From Chelonoidis abingdonii (Eukaryota > Chordata > Testudines > Testudinidae): a stretch of DNA of 64,000 nucleotides. The stretch covers positions 4,249,622 through 4,313,621 of the forward strand of contig NC_133770.1 of NCBI RefSeq assembly GCF_003597395.2, given 5' to 3'. Position 1 is the stretch's first letter. Every line of letters starts with the position of its first letter. The translations under genes were made by a program, and so were the position numbers. The notes under the pieces are model-generated. The model saw only the letters and a program-made list of their open reading frames with translations. It had not been told where the DNA came from and did not search any database. Below are positions 63,378 through 64,000 of this stretch, piece by piece.

Positions 63378-63813
63378 CTGGCATGAGAAAATGCAGAGTT
63401 AGCCCTGCCCTGCTCTGCCCAGCCCACCAGCACCAGTCAGGGAGGTGGTGAGGTCTACTCAGCCCTCCAGAACTCTCTCTATACCGCTTATGCTCTTCCT
63501 TCACGTAGGCCCCTTCTCTCAGCCCCCTGCAAGCGGCTGGGGTTAGTCACTGCCGTCACATGCAAAGAAAGTTGTTTCTAACGTTGGCATTACCATGACC
63601 AATGGTTCTCCCAAGCTTACTCGTCAGACCCACCCCTGCTTCCTCCAATAATCCCAAAACCAACCTTTGGAAGGGTCAAGCCCAGTAAAATTAAACAGCA
63701 GATGGCAAAATACTCCAAGTGCTGCAGATAGGAAGGGCTCATTTCAACCTCTGTGACCTAAAAAAAAATCAGCAGCACCTGGAGATCTAAGAATTTCCTG
63801 CCAGGCAGAAGTT

Positions 63814-63959
63814 CCCTAGGTCAGTGGTTTTCAACCTGTGGTCCGTGGACCCCTGGGGGTCTGCAGACTATGTCTAAGATTTCCAAAGGGCTTGATACCT
63901 CCATTTGAAATTTTTAGGGGTCCGCAAATGAAAAATGGTTAAAAACCACTGCCCTAGAT
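63814..63959. mobile_element. hAT-type MITE with 8-bp duplication
   Basis: The element at 63822-63951 starts CAGTGGTTTTCAACC and ends GGTTAAAAACCACTG (inverted termini). It is flanked by CCCTAGGT (63814-63821) and CCCTAGAT (63952-63959), an 8-bp target duplication with one mismatch, typical of hAT elements. It is 130 bp and non-coding. Confidence 0.85.
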
Positions 63960-64000
63960 CAAACAGAGCACACTTGGACTTTCCCCAAGGACTCCTAGCT

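Noticed and set aside
63378..63530. A further DHX30 exon immediately upstream of motif V (GCGGTATAGAGAG... region)
   Set aside because: The translation does not resemble the helicase segment expected before motif V and no frame-consistent donor was found.
1..64000. CRISPR arrays, bacterial operons, tRNA or rRNA genes
   Set aside because: None seen. The sequence is vertebrate nuclear DNA, with only tRNA-derived SINE fragments.

Overview
The window is vertebrate nuclear DNA. It is intron-rich, with GT-AG splice junctions and many interspersed repeats. CR1-type LINE ends, MIR/CORE-type SINE fragments, a DIRS-type tyrosine-recombinase retrotransposon and PIF/Harbinger-like elements together point to a sauropsid, most likely a turtle. 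That assignment is inference from the repeat content, since no species-specific marker was identified.

Two host genes are present and they converge tail to tail. The 3' half of MAP4 (microtubule-associated protein 4) lies on the + strand at 13753-44588, with its 3' UTR running to about 46.6 kb. Twelve coding exons were placed by frame-consistent splice joints. They encode the Pro/Ser/Thr/Lys-rich domain, four tau/MAP2-type microtubule-binding repeats, a MAP4-type linker between repeats 1 and 2, a probable cassette exon between repeats 2 and 3, and the usual acidic tail ending in QETSI. The 3'-terminal exon also carries an intact, differently framed tau/MAP2-like tail (44677-44898). It is reached when the penultimate exon is skipped. 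The 3' part of DHX30 (DExH-box RNA helicase) lies on the - strand at 63377-56663, in nine exons that continue beyond the right edge. They cover helicase motifs V and VI, the HA2 region, the OB-fold and the C-terminus. One DHX30 intron has a GC-AG boundary. The MAP4-DHX30 tail-to-tail order matches the arrangement in other vertebrates as I know it.

Layout: 0-13.7 kb is MAP4 intron or upstream sequence full of repeats (LINE endonuclease fragment, solo LTR, CR1, Harbinger-like element, Ty3/gypsy LTR-gag remnant, DIRS-type terminal fragment). 13.7-28.7 kb holds MAP4 exons, interrupted by a 2.7-kb antisense CR1. 28.7-38.1 kb is one large MAP4 intron holding a degenerate 5.5-kb DIRS element, a small Harbinger-like MITE and a CR1 fragment. 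38.1-46.6 kb holds the last MAP4 exons and 3' UTR. 46.6-56.6 kb is the intergenic interval, with SINE and CR1 fragments and a possible distal poly(A) signal. 56.6-64 kb is DHX30.

I see no evidence for a new multi-gene system. The points most worth attention are the frame-switching MAP4 C-termini, the DIRS element with its inverted-repeat architecture, in-frame minisatellite and possible splice sites, and the GC-AG intron in DHX30.
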